The notes: generated from the letters alone by a model not told the origin. A DNA stretch of 64,000 bases from Tolypeutes matacus (GCA_026826555.1 JAKSZT010053837.1:6599177-6663176), one strand, 5' to 3'; positions 35,086 through 47,369 are shown, counted from the stretch's first letter. Program-made: numbers and translations.

Positions 35086-35203
35086 AAGAGTATGTTGTGG
35101 GGGGTGGATGTGGCTCAAATGGTTGGGTGTTAGTCTCCCATATGGAGGGACCCGGGTTCGATCCCCAGGACCTCCAGTTAAAAAAAAAAAAAGAGTATGT
35201 TGT
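35086..35203 (+). mobile_element. DAS-like SINE with perfect target duplication
   Basis: The element proper (35099-35190) is a tRNA-like head with box A TGGCTCAAATGG at 35111, box B GGTTCGATCCC at 35155-35165, a ccaggacctcc end and an A-rich tail. It is bracketed by a perfect 13-bp duplication AAGAGTATGTTGT (35086-35098 and 35191-35203). It lies inside and opposite to the 30.6-38.5 kb L1, so it is younger than that copy. Only the head unit is present. Confidence 0.95.
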
Positions 35204-37099
35204 TTAATCTCCATATATTTGTGCATTTCCCCCTTTTCTGCTTGTTGTTGATTTTGAGCTTCATTCTATTATGATCAGAGAAAGTTCTTTGTATAATTTT
35301 TATCTTCTTAACTTTATTGAGATCTGCTTTATGAACCAATGTATGGTCTACCCTAGAGAAATATCCATGAACACTTGAGAAGAATGTATATATCCTGCTG
35401 TTTTGGGGTGCAATGTTCTCTATATGTCTATTAGGTTTAGTTCATTTTTCATATTATTCAGTTTTTCTCCCTCTTTATTGATCCTCCTTCACAGATGTTC
35501 TATCCAATGATGAGAGTGGTGTACTGGAGTTGCCAACTATTATTGTAGAGATATCTATTTCTCCCTTCTGTTTTGCCAGTATTTGCCTCATGTAATTTGG
35601 GGCATCCTGTTTAGGTGCATATGTATTTATGAATGCTATTTTTTCCTGGTGAATTGCACCTTTTATTAATATATAATACCCTTCCTTGTTTTAATAACAG
35701 CTTTGTTTTTAAAGACTAGTTTATCCATTATAAGTATAGCTACTCCAGCTTTTTTCTTTTTTTTTTTTTTTTTTTTTTGGTAGCTGTATACATGGAATAT
35801 CTTTTTCCAACCTTTTATTTTCAATCTATTTGTATCTTTAGGTCTATGTGAGTCTCTTGTAGACACCATATATATATAGCTCATATTTTCTTACCCATTT
35901 CACCAGTCTGTTGATTGGGGAGTTTAGTCCGTTAACATTCAGTATTATTAATGTAAAGGCAGTTCTTCACACATTTTTGACCTTTCGGTTTTATCTTTCC
36001 TATCTTATTTTCACCACTCTTTCTATACTTTTAGTTACTTTTATGATGTAATCTTCATTATTAGACTCTTCCAAGCCCCTCTCTCCTGTCTTTTCTATTC
36101 AGGCTGTAGCACTCCCTTTAGTATTTCCTGCAAAGCTGATCTCTTGGTTATAATCTGTCCGTTTCTGTTTATCTGTGAATATTCTAAATTAACCCTTATT
36201 TTTGAAAGACCATCCTGCCAGATATAAGATTCTTGGCTGGCAGTTTTTCTCTTTTAGTATCTTAAATATATCATACCACTGTCGTCTTGCCTCCATTATT
36301 TCTGATGAGAAATCCGCATTTATTCTTATTGGGCATCCTTGTATGTGATGAATCACTTTTCTCATGCTGGTCTCAGAATTCTCACTTTATCTTTGTCATT
36401 TGAGTCTCAGGACTCTCTCTTTATCTTTGTTATTTGACATTCAGATTACTATGTGTCTCAGAGTAGATCTGTTTGGATTTATTCAGATGGGAGTCTGTTG
36501 TGCTTCTTGGACATGGATATCTATGTTCAATAACTGGAAAATACTATTATTTCCTCAAATATTCCTTCTGCCCCTTTTATCTTCTCCTTCTGGGGCACCC
36601 ATTACACATGTGTGTGTACATCTTTTGTCAACATTTAATTCCATTAGACCCTGTTCAATTTTTCCATTCTTTTATCTGTTCTTTTGTAAGTTCACTTTCA
36701 TAGGCTATGTCTCCAAACTCACTGATAACATTCTTCTACCTCTTCAAATCTGCTGTTATATACCTCCAGTGTATTTTCAAATTCACTTAAGGTGCCTTTC
36801 CTTCCCATAAGAGCTGATATTTTTCTTTGTATACTTTCAAATTCTTTGTGATCACACAGTGTCTTCTTAATGCCCTTAATCTCTTTAGGCATCTCATTGA
36901 ATTTATTAAGGAGATATGTTTGAACATCTATGATTAGTTGTCTCAACCTGTTTTTTTCATACGAGGCTTATCTTGTTCCTTTGACTGGGCCATATCTTCC
37001 TGTTTCTTGGCATGGATTGTAATTTTTGTTGGTGTCTTGCCATCTGAATTACTAGATATTTATTCTGGGTGTAGTTTTTCTCTTTAGTCTAGGGCTCTT

Positions 37100-38511
37100 T
37101 GTTTGATTAGATTTGTGTTACAGCCCTTTTTTGATACTTGGTTCAACATAATTTGGAACTTTATAGTGGCTCATGTTTAGCCAATCTGAATTTTTTTTCA
37201 GGTCTTTTTCATCTGATTCTTGTCCTTTCTGCCTTGCTGGTTCCATAGTAGGAGCCAAGGATGCAGTTGGTTCTGTATGCTGTGGAGGCTGAAGCAGCCC
37301 ATATTTCCTTAGGAGCCAATTAAGTTTCTCCCATGTTTCTCCCCTGCCAGGTGTAGGGATAGTGCTATATCTGTGTGCAGTAATCCAAGCCATGCAGGCC
37401 AAGACTGTTTGTAGTTTCCCAGGAGAGACTGATGAAGCGCCATACCCCTTCCTCTGCTGCACTGTGCAGGGGTGGAGCCAGAGGTGTGGGAAGAAAACTA
37501 AGCTGTGTGCATCAGAACTGACTGCAGTTACAGGTAGACTGATGAAGCACCACCTACCACTCCTCCCCTGCCAGGGGCAGGGATGGGGCCTTAAGAGTGC
37601 CTAACAATCTAGTTCATGCAAGCCAGCAGGGGCTGTAGTTACCCATAGAGGGTGAGGGATCACTTTTCATGCTCCTGCCCTATCAGGGGCAGGGATGGAG
37701 CCACTGGTGTGCCCAGATAGGTTGAGGGAGCACAATTCCTCCTCCTCACTGTCAGGCCACAGATGGAGCCACATATGTGTCCAACAGCCTATGTCCATAT
37801 TTGTTCGGTCCATGCAGGCCGAAAGCACCTGCAGTTGCCCAGAGATGCTGGGGAAACACCCCCCCACCTACTATCCTATTGGGGGCCAGGGGTAGAGCTA
37901 CAGTTGCCCAACAATCTAGTCTGTGAAGGCCAAAAGTGACTACACTTGCCCAGAGAGGCTGGTGCTGGCCCCCACAACTTCTTCCCTGCCTGATTCGGGG
38001 CTAGAACCTAGTCAAGGGATGTCTTCTGACCTGGCTGGAAGGAAGCATTCCCCACCATCACTGGATTTTCAGTCAGCCCTATTTCCTCTCATGCTAGAGG
38101 TAAAGTTAAAATGGAGGCTACTAGACTCTTTCTGACCTGAACAGGCTCAAATGTTAGCTGTTCTTAGGATTAGACTTTAGCCAAATTTACTAATCAGTAG
38201 CTTAAGTCGGTGCCAACTTCTCTTTCTCCCCCATCTTTGGGAAATGTAACTTCCAACTCCAGCCAGGGAACAGCTGCCCAGGTGGCTTGTACCACCACCA
38301 GGGAATGGGCATTGGTCTCCAGTGTGGAGGGCTCTACTCACAAATCTTCACTGCAGATGGGCAGTCTCCTCCTTCCATTATTCCAAGGATATTGCAGGAT
38401 GCTCTTCTGGACTCCTGGGCCCCTCAGACAGGTATTTTAGGTAGGTCTGGTCATTACTAATGTGTTGATTCTTGGAGCACCTCACTCTGCTGCCAAATTG
38501 ACCTTCTCTCC
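37100..38511 (-). promoter_or_regulatory. L1 5' UTR with tandem monomers (promoter region)
   Basis: The 5' UTR of the 30.6-kb L1 is GC-rich compared with its flanks. Units start near 37341, 37451, 37562, 37672, 37741, 37867 and 37979. Most spacings are 110-112; one is 69 (deleted) and one is 126. Recurring phrases are 'ctcccctgccaggggcaggg', 'tggagcca', 'caacaatctagt', 'catgcaggcca', 'ctgcagttgcccagagaggc' and 'tgatgaagcacc'. By analogy with mouse L1 families, tandem monomers at this position act as the internal promoter. That role is inferred here. Confidence 0.75.
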
Positions 38512-38526
38512 CATGCTTTTATTACT

Positions 38527-39247
38527 TAATAGAAATTAAAGATCTATGATGTGACTTGATTTGGGGAAGTTATATTTGCAAAGAAAGGAAAAATAAAACT
38601 ATTATTCTATTTCTTGGGTGATTTAGACTTTTCTCAAGTACTTGTCTTTTTGTTGTTTTTTTTTATCTCTACTTCTTCCTTCTTTCAGTTCTCTGAGAAT
38701 TCTCTTTCTGATTCTCCTTCAGTAAGGTATGAAGTTTAATAGTGTAGAGGAAGATAGCAGATACATTGTCATTGTTATGAGCAGTGTAGATTTAGCCATT
38801 AGGCACAGAAAATACAGCTCCTAAAGCCCACGGTATTTTTAGAGATTATGGGAGAACTTTATTTTTTTTAAATCAGAAGAAAAACATGAATTTTAGAGTT
38901 GAAAATTATATTTGTCTTTAGACTAACAGTCATAAGATATAATTTTAGCATTTAATGTTTTTATAGAGGAAGGGGCCTACAAAGCAAAAGTGCCTTGAGC
39001 CCACAAAAGTCATAATGTTGCCTTGATAATGGGTGAAAACATAGTTATGAGTTTGTTATTACCATTTCTTTCATGAATCCACATTAAATTTGGGGCTGTT
39101 GATTAGGCTACAGCTGATTAGGTGTTTCCTCCCAAGTTCTTTAATTGAAATGAATATGTTGCTATATTTAGTATATTTAACATAACTGTCTATTAGGTTA
39201 TATTGTGGATAAGGTGGTTAGGAATATTTATTATTCAATACTTTTGA
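38527..39247. other. No recognised feature
   Basis: AT-rich DNA between two L1s; no gene or repeat recognised. Confidence 0.45.
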
Positions 39248-39297
39248 AGAGATGTCAGCAAACTATGGTCTATAGGCCAAATACAGCCTTACACATT
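39248..39297 (+). mobile_element. hAT-type element, left part (split by L1)
   Basis: 'gtcagcaaactatggtctat' and 'aggccaaatacagcc' are the start of a widespread non-autonomous hAT-like mammalian element (…cagcaaactatggcccgcgggccaaatccggcc…). The right part lies 6.4 kb away at 45740-45925. Confidence 0.75.
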
Positions 39298-42200
39298 TTT
39301 TTTTTTTTTGTATTAGAGAAGTTGGAGATTTACAGAAGAATTATATAAAATAATACAAAGTTCCCATGTATCTGCCCCAATTATTAACATTTTTTATTAG
39401 TGTGGTACCTTTGTTAGAATTGATTATTATTATAATTGTACAATTAACTATAGTACATAGTTTATATCAGGGTTCACTCTTTGTGTTCTACAGTCTTATG
39501 TTTTTTGTCTTTTAAATTTTATCCTAGTAATATATACACCACCTAATATCTTCCCTTTTAACTGCATTCAGGTATATAATTCAGTGGGGTTAATTACAGT
39601 CACAATATTGTGCTATCATAACCACCATCCATTACCAAATCTTTTCCATCACCTGATACAGAAATTATGTACCAACTAAGCATTAACTCCCTATTCTGTA
39701 CCCATCCCAGCCCATAGTAATCCATATGCTAGTTTCTGACTCTCAATTTGCTTATTATAATTATTTAAAACAGTGAGATCATACAATATTTGCCCTTTTT
39801 TGTTTGGCTTGTTTCACTCTACGTAATTTCTTCAAGGTTTATCCATGCCAGTGCATATATTAGAACTTTATACCTTTTACCTGTTGAATAATATTCCATT
39901 GTATGTAAAACCGCTTTTTAAAATCCTCTCCTCAGTTGATGGACACTTGGGTTTCTTCCATCCTTTCAACTGTGAATAAGGCCACTATGAACATGGGTGT
40001 GCAAATATCTGTTTGAGTCCCTTCTTTCGATTCTTTGATATATATACACCAAAGAATAGGATTACTGGTCGATGTAGTAATTGTATACTTAATTTTCTGA
40101 GGAACTGCCAAACTGTCTTCAAGAGTCGCTGCACCATTTTACATTTCCAGCAACAATGAACGAGTGTTCCTTTTTCTCCACATTTTCTCCAACACTTGTT
40201 TTATATATATGTATAGTTAACAGTAGCCATTCTAGTGGGTATGAAAAGTTGTCTTATTTTGGTTTTGATTTGCATTTCCATAGTGGCTAATTTTTTTGAG
40301 TATCTTTTCATGTATACCTTGGCCTTTGTATATCTCCTTTGGAGAAATGCCTAAACATATATTTTACCACTTTTTAAATTGGGTTGTTTGTCTTTTTGTT
40401 GTTGAGTTGTAGGATTTCTTTATAAATTCTGAATATTAAACCCTTAACAGATATGTGGTTTGCAAATATTTTCTCCCATTCTGTAGGCTGTAGGTTGTTT
40501 TTTTTTACTTTCACAATGACGTCCTTGGATCCACAAAAGTTTGATGAGGCCCCAAATAACTTTTTTTTTTTTTTTTTAAATTTTGTTGCTTGTGCATTGT
40601 GTGTAAAGTCTAAGAAACCATTGCCTAAAACAAGGTCCTGAGGATGCTTCCCTATGTTTTCTTCTAGGACTTTCATATTTCTGGTCCTCGTTTATAGGTA
40701 TTTTATTCCTGGAGTTAATTTTTGTATATGGTGTGAGATACGGTTCCTCCTTCATTCTTTTGCATATGAATATTCAGTTTTCCAGCACCATTTGTTGAAG
40801 AGACTATTATTTCCCAATTGAGTAGGCTTGGCACCCTTGTTGAAAATCAATTGGCTATAACATGAGGGTCTATATCTGAAATATCAATTGATTCCATTGG
40901 TTTACTAATCTGTCCTTGTGCCAGTACCATTCTGTTTTGACCACTGTAGCTTTGTAATTAGTTTTAAAATTGGGAAGTATGCATCCTCCATCTTCATTCT
41001 TTTCAAAAATGGTTTTTGGCTATTCAGGTTCCCTTATCCTTCCATATAAATTTGATTGGCTTTTCCGTTTCTGCAAAGAAGGCTGTTAGAATTTTATTAC
41101 TATGGCACTGAATCTGTAAATCACTTTGGGTAGAATTGACATATTGGCAATATATTTAGTCTTCCAATCAATGAGAATGGAATGGCCTTCCATTTATGTA
41201 AGTCTTCTTTAATTGCTTTTAGCAATTTTTGGTAGTTTTCCATATAAATGCCTTTATATCCTTGGTTAAGTTTATTCCTAGATATTTGACTCTTTTAGTT
41301 GCTATTATAAAATGGAATTTTTTTCTTGATTTCCTCTTCTGATTGTTCATTAGTAGTTTATAGAAACACTACTGAATTTTGCTTGTTGATCTTGTACCCC
41401 ACCATTTTCTGAATTCGTTTATTAAGACTTGGAGCTATTTTGTAGAGTTTTCAGGATTTTTATATGTAGGGTCATGTCATCTGCAAATAGAAAATGTTTT
41501 ACTTATACTTCTCACTTTCAATTTTGGATGCCTTTTATTTCTTTTTCTTGCCTAATTTCTCTGGCAAGAACTTCCAGTACAATGTTAAATAACAGTGGTG
41601 ACAGTGAGCATCTTTGTCTTGTTCCTGATCTTAGAGGGAAAGCTTTCAGTCTTTTACCATTGAGTATAATGTTAAATGTAGGTACTTCATATATGCTCTT
41701 TATCATATTGAGGAAGTTTCTTCTTAAGTGTTTTTATCAAGAAGGGGTGCTGGATTTGTCAAATGCCTTTTCTGCATCAATTGAGATATAATGTGGTTTT
41801 CCCCCTTCATTCTTTATTTGGTTTTCTTGTGTTGAATATCCCTTGCATATCTGGAATAAATCCCACTTGAACATGGTGTATAAATCTTTTAATAAGCTGT
41901 TGAAATCTTTTTTGCTAGTATTTTGTTCAGGATTCTTGCATCTCTATTCATAAGGCATATGGGTCTGTGATTTTCTTTTCCTGTGGTCTCTATCTGGCTT
42001 TGCTTTTAGGATGATGGTGGCTTCACGGAATGAGTTAAAGAGTGATCCTTCCTCTTCAATTTTTTTTGGAAGAGTTTTAGCACAATTTGTGTTAATTCTT
42101 CTTGGAATCTTTGTTAAAATTCACCAGTGAAGCCATCTGGTTCTGGGCTTTGCTTTGTTGGGATATTTTTGAATACTGATTCAACCTCTTTACTTGTAAT

Positions 42201-42775
42201 TGGTCTGTTGAAATCTATTTCTTCTTGAGTCAGTGTAGGTAGTTTGTGTGTTTCTAGGAATTTGTCTGTTTCATCTAGTTTAATTTATTGGCCTACAGTG
42301 GTTCATAGTATCCTCTTATATTTCTTTTATTTTTCCTGTTGTGTTTGTAGTAATATCCTTCTTTCATTTGTGATTTTTAATTCTTAGTGTCCTCTCTAAT
42401 TTTTACTTTGTCAATCTACCTAACTGTTGTTGTTGGTTTTTAAAAATAATTTCAAAAAACCTACTTTTAGTCTCATTCTCTCCATTTTTTAAAAAACTCT
42501 ATTTCATTTATCTTTTCTTTAATCTTGTTATTTCCTGCATTCTGCTCTTTGGGTTTAGTTTACTCTTCTTTTCTACACACTCCAGTTGTGATATTAGGGT
42601 TCTGATATGAGATCTTTCTTCTTTTTTAATATAAGTATTTAGATCTATAAATTTTCCTCTTAGCACTGCTTTTGCTGCATCCCATGGATTTTGGTATTTT
42701 CTATTTTAATTTTCATTTGTCTCAAGATATTTCTTAATTTCTCCTGTGATTTCTTCTTTGATCTATTGATTGTTT

Positions 42776-42839
42776 AAGAGTGAATTGTTAAAAAATAAAA
42801 TATAAAAAAAATAAAAAAAAATAAAAAGAGTGAATTGTT
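42776..42839. repeat. Tail-only retroinsertion with 14-bp target duplication
   Basis: A 36-bp A-rich string (42790-42825, only A and T, mostly A with T every 4-9 bases) sits between perfect 14-bp copies of AAGAGTGAATTGTT (42776-42789 and 42826-42839). Nothing but tail-like sequence was inserted. Confidence 0.9.
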
Positions 42840-44435
42840 TCGAAATCAGTAACTACAGAGAACTGAAACTTAACAAATATGTCATAATTATAGTTGTAAT
42901 TATATATAGTTATTATTATAGACCACATTCCATTGTGGTCAGATGAAATATATTTTATGATTTAAATATTTCTGAATTTATTGCAACTTGTTCTTTGACC
43001 CAACATATGGTCTATCCTGGAGAATGATCCAGGTGCACTAGAGAAGAATATGTGTTTTGCTGCTGTTGGGTAGATTGTTCTTTACATGTTTGTTAGGTTT
43101 AATAGGTTTAAAGTACCTTTAGAGTCCTGTATTTTTTTATTGATTTTCTATCAAGATATTCTATCAAGAATTGAAAGTGGTATATTAAAATCTCCTATTA
43201 CTATAGAGCTGTCAGTTTCTTCAAATATGTCAGTATTTCATATATTTTGGGGCTCAGCCATTAGGTGCATATGTATTTATAATTGTTATGTGTTCCTGTT
43301 GAATTGACCCCTTTATGAGTATGTAATGATCTTCCTTGCTTTTGAAACAATTTTGACTTAAAGTCTATTTTATCTGATAATAGCTATGCTATCCAAGCTC
43401 TTTTTTGTTTACTATTTATATAGAATATTTTTCCATCATTTTATTTTCAACCTCCTCTTGTCTTTAAGTTTGTCTTGTAAGCAGCGTAGAGTTGCATACT
43501 GCTTTTTCATCCGTTCTGCCAATCAATAACTTTTAACCAGATATTTTAATACATTTACATTTAAAATAACTACTAATGATGCAAGATTTTCTTCTGCTAT
43601 TTTGCTACATGGTCTTCATAAGTCATACACCTTTTCTGTCCCTCAGTTCTTCCATTCAAGCCATATTCATATTTATTGAATTATTGTATTTTACCATTTT
43701 GATCCCCTTCTCATTTCTTTCTGTGTATATTTTGCATGTATTTTCCTTGTGGTTACCATGAGACTTAAATTTAACATCCTAAAACTATAAAAAGTCACAT
43801 TTGATTTGATACCAACTTGTTATAAATTCTATCTCTATACATAATATTTCCCAAACTATAGAGTTTTCATTCCTTTTCATGAATTTACATTTTTGATCCT
43901 CTAAGAAGTAAAAGTGGAGTTACCAAAAAATGCAATTAAATAGTGCTGCCATTTATAGTTACCCAAATAGTTATCTTTACTGGACGTCCTTATTTCTTTT
44001 TGTCACTTCAATGGACTATTTAATGTCCTTTAATTTCAGCCTGAAAAACTCCATTTTTAAATTCCTATAGGGCAGGTCTAGTGGTGACAAACTACCCCAA
44101 TTTTTGTGTATCTGGGAATGTCTCAGTCTCTCCTTCATTTTTAAAGACAATATCACTGGATATATAATTCTTAATAACTGTTTTCTTTCAACACTAAGTA
44201 TTTCAAACACTGCCTTCTTGCTCTCATTGTTTCTTATGAGAAATTAGCACTTAATCTTATTGGGACTCCCTTATACATAACATGTTGTTTTCCCTTGCAG
44301 CTTTCAGAATTCTTGCATTGTCTTTTCTTTTGGACAGTGATGATTATGCATCTGACCATGTCTCTCTTTGATCTTATTCTGTTTTGGCCTTTCTGAAACT
44401 TTGTCTTGTCCTGGGTTGTACTTGCTAATGGCCTT

Positions 44436-44886
44436 AAGAATTCCTGTGTTTAGGGAAGAGGATGTGGCTCAAGCAGTGGGCACCCACCTACCACATGGAA
44501 GGTCCCAGGTTTGGTTCCTGGTGCCTCCTAAAGAAGATGAGCAAGACAGCAAGCTGGTGCGATGGCCTGGTATGGCAAGCTGATGCAACAAGATGACGCA
44601 ATGGAAAGACACAATGAGAAAACACAGTGAGAGACACAAAAGCAGGAGCAGAGGTGGCTGAAGTCATTGGGAACCTCCCTCCCACTTGAGAGGTCCTGAA
44701 TTGGTTCAGGTGCCTCCAAAAAAAAAAAAAAAAAAAAACAAAAAAAAAAAACAAAGAAGATGAGCACACAACAGACAGACAAAGAGAGTAGACAGTGAAT
44801 GCAAAACAATGAGGTGAGGGTGAGGTGAGAAATAAATAAATAAAATAAATCTTAAAAAAACAACAAAAAAAGAATTCCTCTGTTTA
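44436..44886 (+). mobile_element. Long DAS-like SINE with target duplication
   Basis: The element (44453-44869, 417 bp) begins with a tRNA-like head (gatgtggctcaagcagtggg, box A; box B-like ggtttggttcc at 44509). It continues into a second, diverged unit and then an A-rich tail. Two long A-runs interrupted by C lie at 44718-44754, and an AAATA-rich end follows. It is flanked by 17-bp duplications aagaattcctgtgttta (44436-44452) and aagaattcctctgttta (44870-44886), with one mismatch. It lies opposite to its host L1. It is the longest SINE in the window, and the mid-element region (44520-44700) shows the body that the head-only copies lack. Confidence 0.9.
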
Positions 44887-45739
44887 CAGGGATTCAAATA
44901 CTCCCTCTACTCCCTGTGAAATAGACTTTATCACTCCTCCCGGTGCTCTACTATACGACTTAATGCAGGTAAGCCTTTGCCCCAGGCTGCTTTAACTTAA
45001 TTTTTTCTTATACTGCTTTAGCTCGGTCAAGCTGCTTCTGCCTGGAGGGCAACTTCTGGTAGGGGGAACCATAGAAGAGTTTCCTGGTTCAGGCTTTCAG
45101 GCTTTCACGCTTCCACATGACATATTTGCACCAACATACAGGCACCCCAACATGCCATAGGGGGTTCTCTGCTCACAACAGGGCCAGGGACCCACAATTG
45201 GTGCTCAGGCTGGTTCCACACCGTACTGAGGAGGGAGAAAGGCCAGAGGTGTGCCAGAAGTTTCTCCTGAAGCAGTTTTTCAGTAATTGCAGCCTTTTAA
45301 CTATTTTCTGTAGTTTTTAAGGAAGGGTATTGTCTTTATGATGACTGGGCTGCTTTTGCCTGAGGGGTGTTAGAACAATGGCCCTTCTCAGACACAGTCC
45401 CCACCAATCTGAAGCAGCTGATCAAAAGCAATGAGCAGTAATCAGACCCCACACTTTGGATTATGTATGCCACCCTGGCAATAGCAAGCTGCTTCAAGAG
45501 CCTGGGGTGTGGACCCCAAAACTTCCTTCCATCATGGGGATGGTAGCCACTGCAGAGGAGGTGAAATTCACCAGTATTTACCATAGTTTACCAGCCTCTT
45601 CCTCCAGCGCATTCCTGGATGCTGCATAGTGTTCCACTAGACCCCAGAGTTTTAAAATTGTTGATTCAAGTTCTTGCCACTTCAATAGTTGTTTTTGTAG
45701 AGGACTGATTTCTGGAGCTTCCTATGCCACCATCTTCCC

Positions 45740-45925
45740 ACCACAACGCCTGTTTTTGCAAATGAGTTTTATCGGGTCATACTGGCACTTGCTCTGTTAA
45801 CTATTTTCTATGGCTGCTTTTGATCTTCCAGGGCAGAGTTGAGTAGCTGCAACTGAGACTTTATGGCCTGCAAAGCTTAAAATATTTACTATGCAACCTT
45901 TAGAGAAAATTTTTGCTGATCCCTG
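45740..45925 (+). mobile_element. hAT-type element, right part
   Basis: 'cgcctgtttttgcaaatgag', 'ctatggctgcttttgatctt', 'ggcagagttgagtagctgca', 'tttatggcctgcaaagctta' and 'tttttgctgatccctg' continue the hAT-like element begun at 39248. The L1 between them inserted into it. Confidence 0.85.
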
Positions 45926-47369
45926 GTATAAAGGAGCGATAACCAGCCAGCATAAATCAGTTGGCTATCTCAAATACAGTGGTTAATATGTGATCTCTGT
46001 GATGGTTGAAACAATAGGTAGCAGGTACATTTATACCAGATATTTGTTGTGCTTGGTCAAAAATATATAGCCATTTCTCAACAATTACCAATTGAATCAA
46101 AATGAATAGATTTGTCATTTTCCTTTTCCTTAAAGGAAATCTTTGAAAGAGCTAAGCAGAATCACATAATACAATTAAAACAAAATTTTGTAGTATAAAC
46201 ATAAGCTCAATTTGTTGCCTTTCTCATGATTTCCTATTATGAACCATAGAATTTTTCCTCTTTCCTCTTCTTAACTTTAATAAGAGTATCTTCTTAGCTA
46301 CAAAAAGTAACTAGATATGGCTTTATAAATTAGCCATGCATGTCATTTTGTATCCTGTCTGTCCGTTCTCTCCATTCTAATCTTTCTTTTGCCATACCTC
46401 ATCAGAGGTAGACAACATCAGGAAAAAAGTGACAAGCAGCATGATGCAGTGGGATCAGTATATATTTTGATTTATCTTGTGTTTGACTCTTTAAGCACAC
46501 CTAGTCTACCCAGTTAATCACATATTGAGAATGTATGGAAATGAAGCAGAATTAAACCAGAATATAATGTCTCATTCCTCTGTTAGAGACTTTTTGATAC
46601 TTTCTTTCAATTTTTTCATTCTTTATAACTTAGTTTTTGTTGCTCTCCCTCAGCATTTATTACTTGTTGACTTATTGAAACTTCTGTGTTCTGACCTAGA
46701 TACCTTATTTTATACAAAGTTTTTATATTTACCTTCTGCTCCCCTAAAGGTAGACTGTAGATAAGAGCCACTCCTGCCCTTATACTAACCCAATAAGCTG
46801 ACATTGGCAGGTTTCCATGTGTTGTTCTCTTCTGTAAACAGTTACCAAGCAGACTGGATTATGAGGAGACCTGGATATGAGAACTGGCTGTGTTACTAAT
46901 TTTTATGTGATTCTGAGAGTTTTCTAAAATTTTCTTGTTTTACTATGAGTTTAGCATAGATGATTCAATTCCTTTAGCAACATCTTTGGTTTGAATTATT
47001 CTCTTTATATCTCTTTTTCCAGCTTTACATCCAAACAGTTCTTGAAAGAGATACCAACCCATAGCAGCATGTGCCCAGCCTGTCATCTTCTTGACTTACC
47101 TGCCCCCACCACTTTTAGTTTCACCTTCACCCCACTCTCATCTTTTCTCTCTTCCTTCCTTCCTGCCTAGGAAACACACTTTTTAATCAGACATTATATG
47201 ACAGCTGTATCCCACTGTCTATTCTACTAATCAATTCATAGATAGGTAGAGCTTGCTGTTAAAGGGATTAGATGATAAAACCATCAGCTAAATTAGGATT
47301 TAATTTTTTAGAATACTTTAAAGCAAAACAATTATAAATGCTTTATAAATGAAAAAGAATGGGTTAATT
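45926..47369. other. Repeat-poor DNA, one weak MIR-like patch
   Basis: No gene recognised. At 46855-46960 'gagacctggatatgagaact' followed by 'ggctgtgttactaattttta' weakly resembles the MIR core in sense. Confidence 0.4.

Larger units (their letters stand above)
30574..38511 (-). mobile_element. Full-length young-type L1 with secondary insertions
   Basis: 7.94 kb antisense, ~7.3 kb after removing insertions. Left end: A-rich tail seen as T-run, then ~1 kb of 3' UTR (30590-31560). ORF2 pieces: 31797-32273 (LLHCWWDCKMVQPLWK), 32576-32812 (GGLSLLDFKSYYLATVVKTT), 33370-33555 and 33767-34096 ([20 protein letters not shown]), with the catalytic FADD box changed to FADY. ORF1 coiled coil is at 36719-36946. 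The 5' UTR (about 37100-38511) contains tandem ~110-bp units. Flanking repeats catgcatttattatt (30559-30573) and catgcttttattact (38512-38526) match at 13/15 and are likely target duplications. Many stops make it inactive. Insertions: 32832-33382 (unknown) and a SINE at 35099-35190. Confidence 0.9.
39298..45739 (-). mobile_element. Near full-length L1 inserted in a hAT element
   Basis: About 6.44 kb antisense, ~6.0 kb after removing insertions. The left end is a T-run (tail) plus 3' UTR to about 39790. ORF2 remnants include 40374-40676 and 41518-41706 ([20 protein letters not shown]). The endonuclease region runs through 42600-43500 and ORF1-related sequence to about 44450. 44886-45739 is 5' UTR ending 'cctatgccaccatcttccc', the reverse of a classic L1 start (gggaagatggtggcatagg). 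Its 5' UTR shows no tandem monomers, unlike the 30.6-kb copy, so the two belong to different subfamilies. Secondary insertions are at 42790-42825 and 44453-44869. No intact frame remains. Confidence 0.88.

Noticed and set aside
35154..35165. Possible functional tRNA gene (perfect box B)
   Set aside because: No complete cloverleaf, A-rich tail and target duplications show it is a SINE.
37362..37895. Several open frames across 37.1-38.5 kb that could suggest an exon-rich gene
   Set aside because: They fall in the GC-rich tandem monomers of an L1 5' UTR, which naturally carries fewer stops.
37741..37979. Possible CRISPR-like or satellite array
   Set aside because: Units are longer and more diverged than CRISPR repeats, have no unique spacers, and are part of an L1 5' UTR in a mammalian context.
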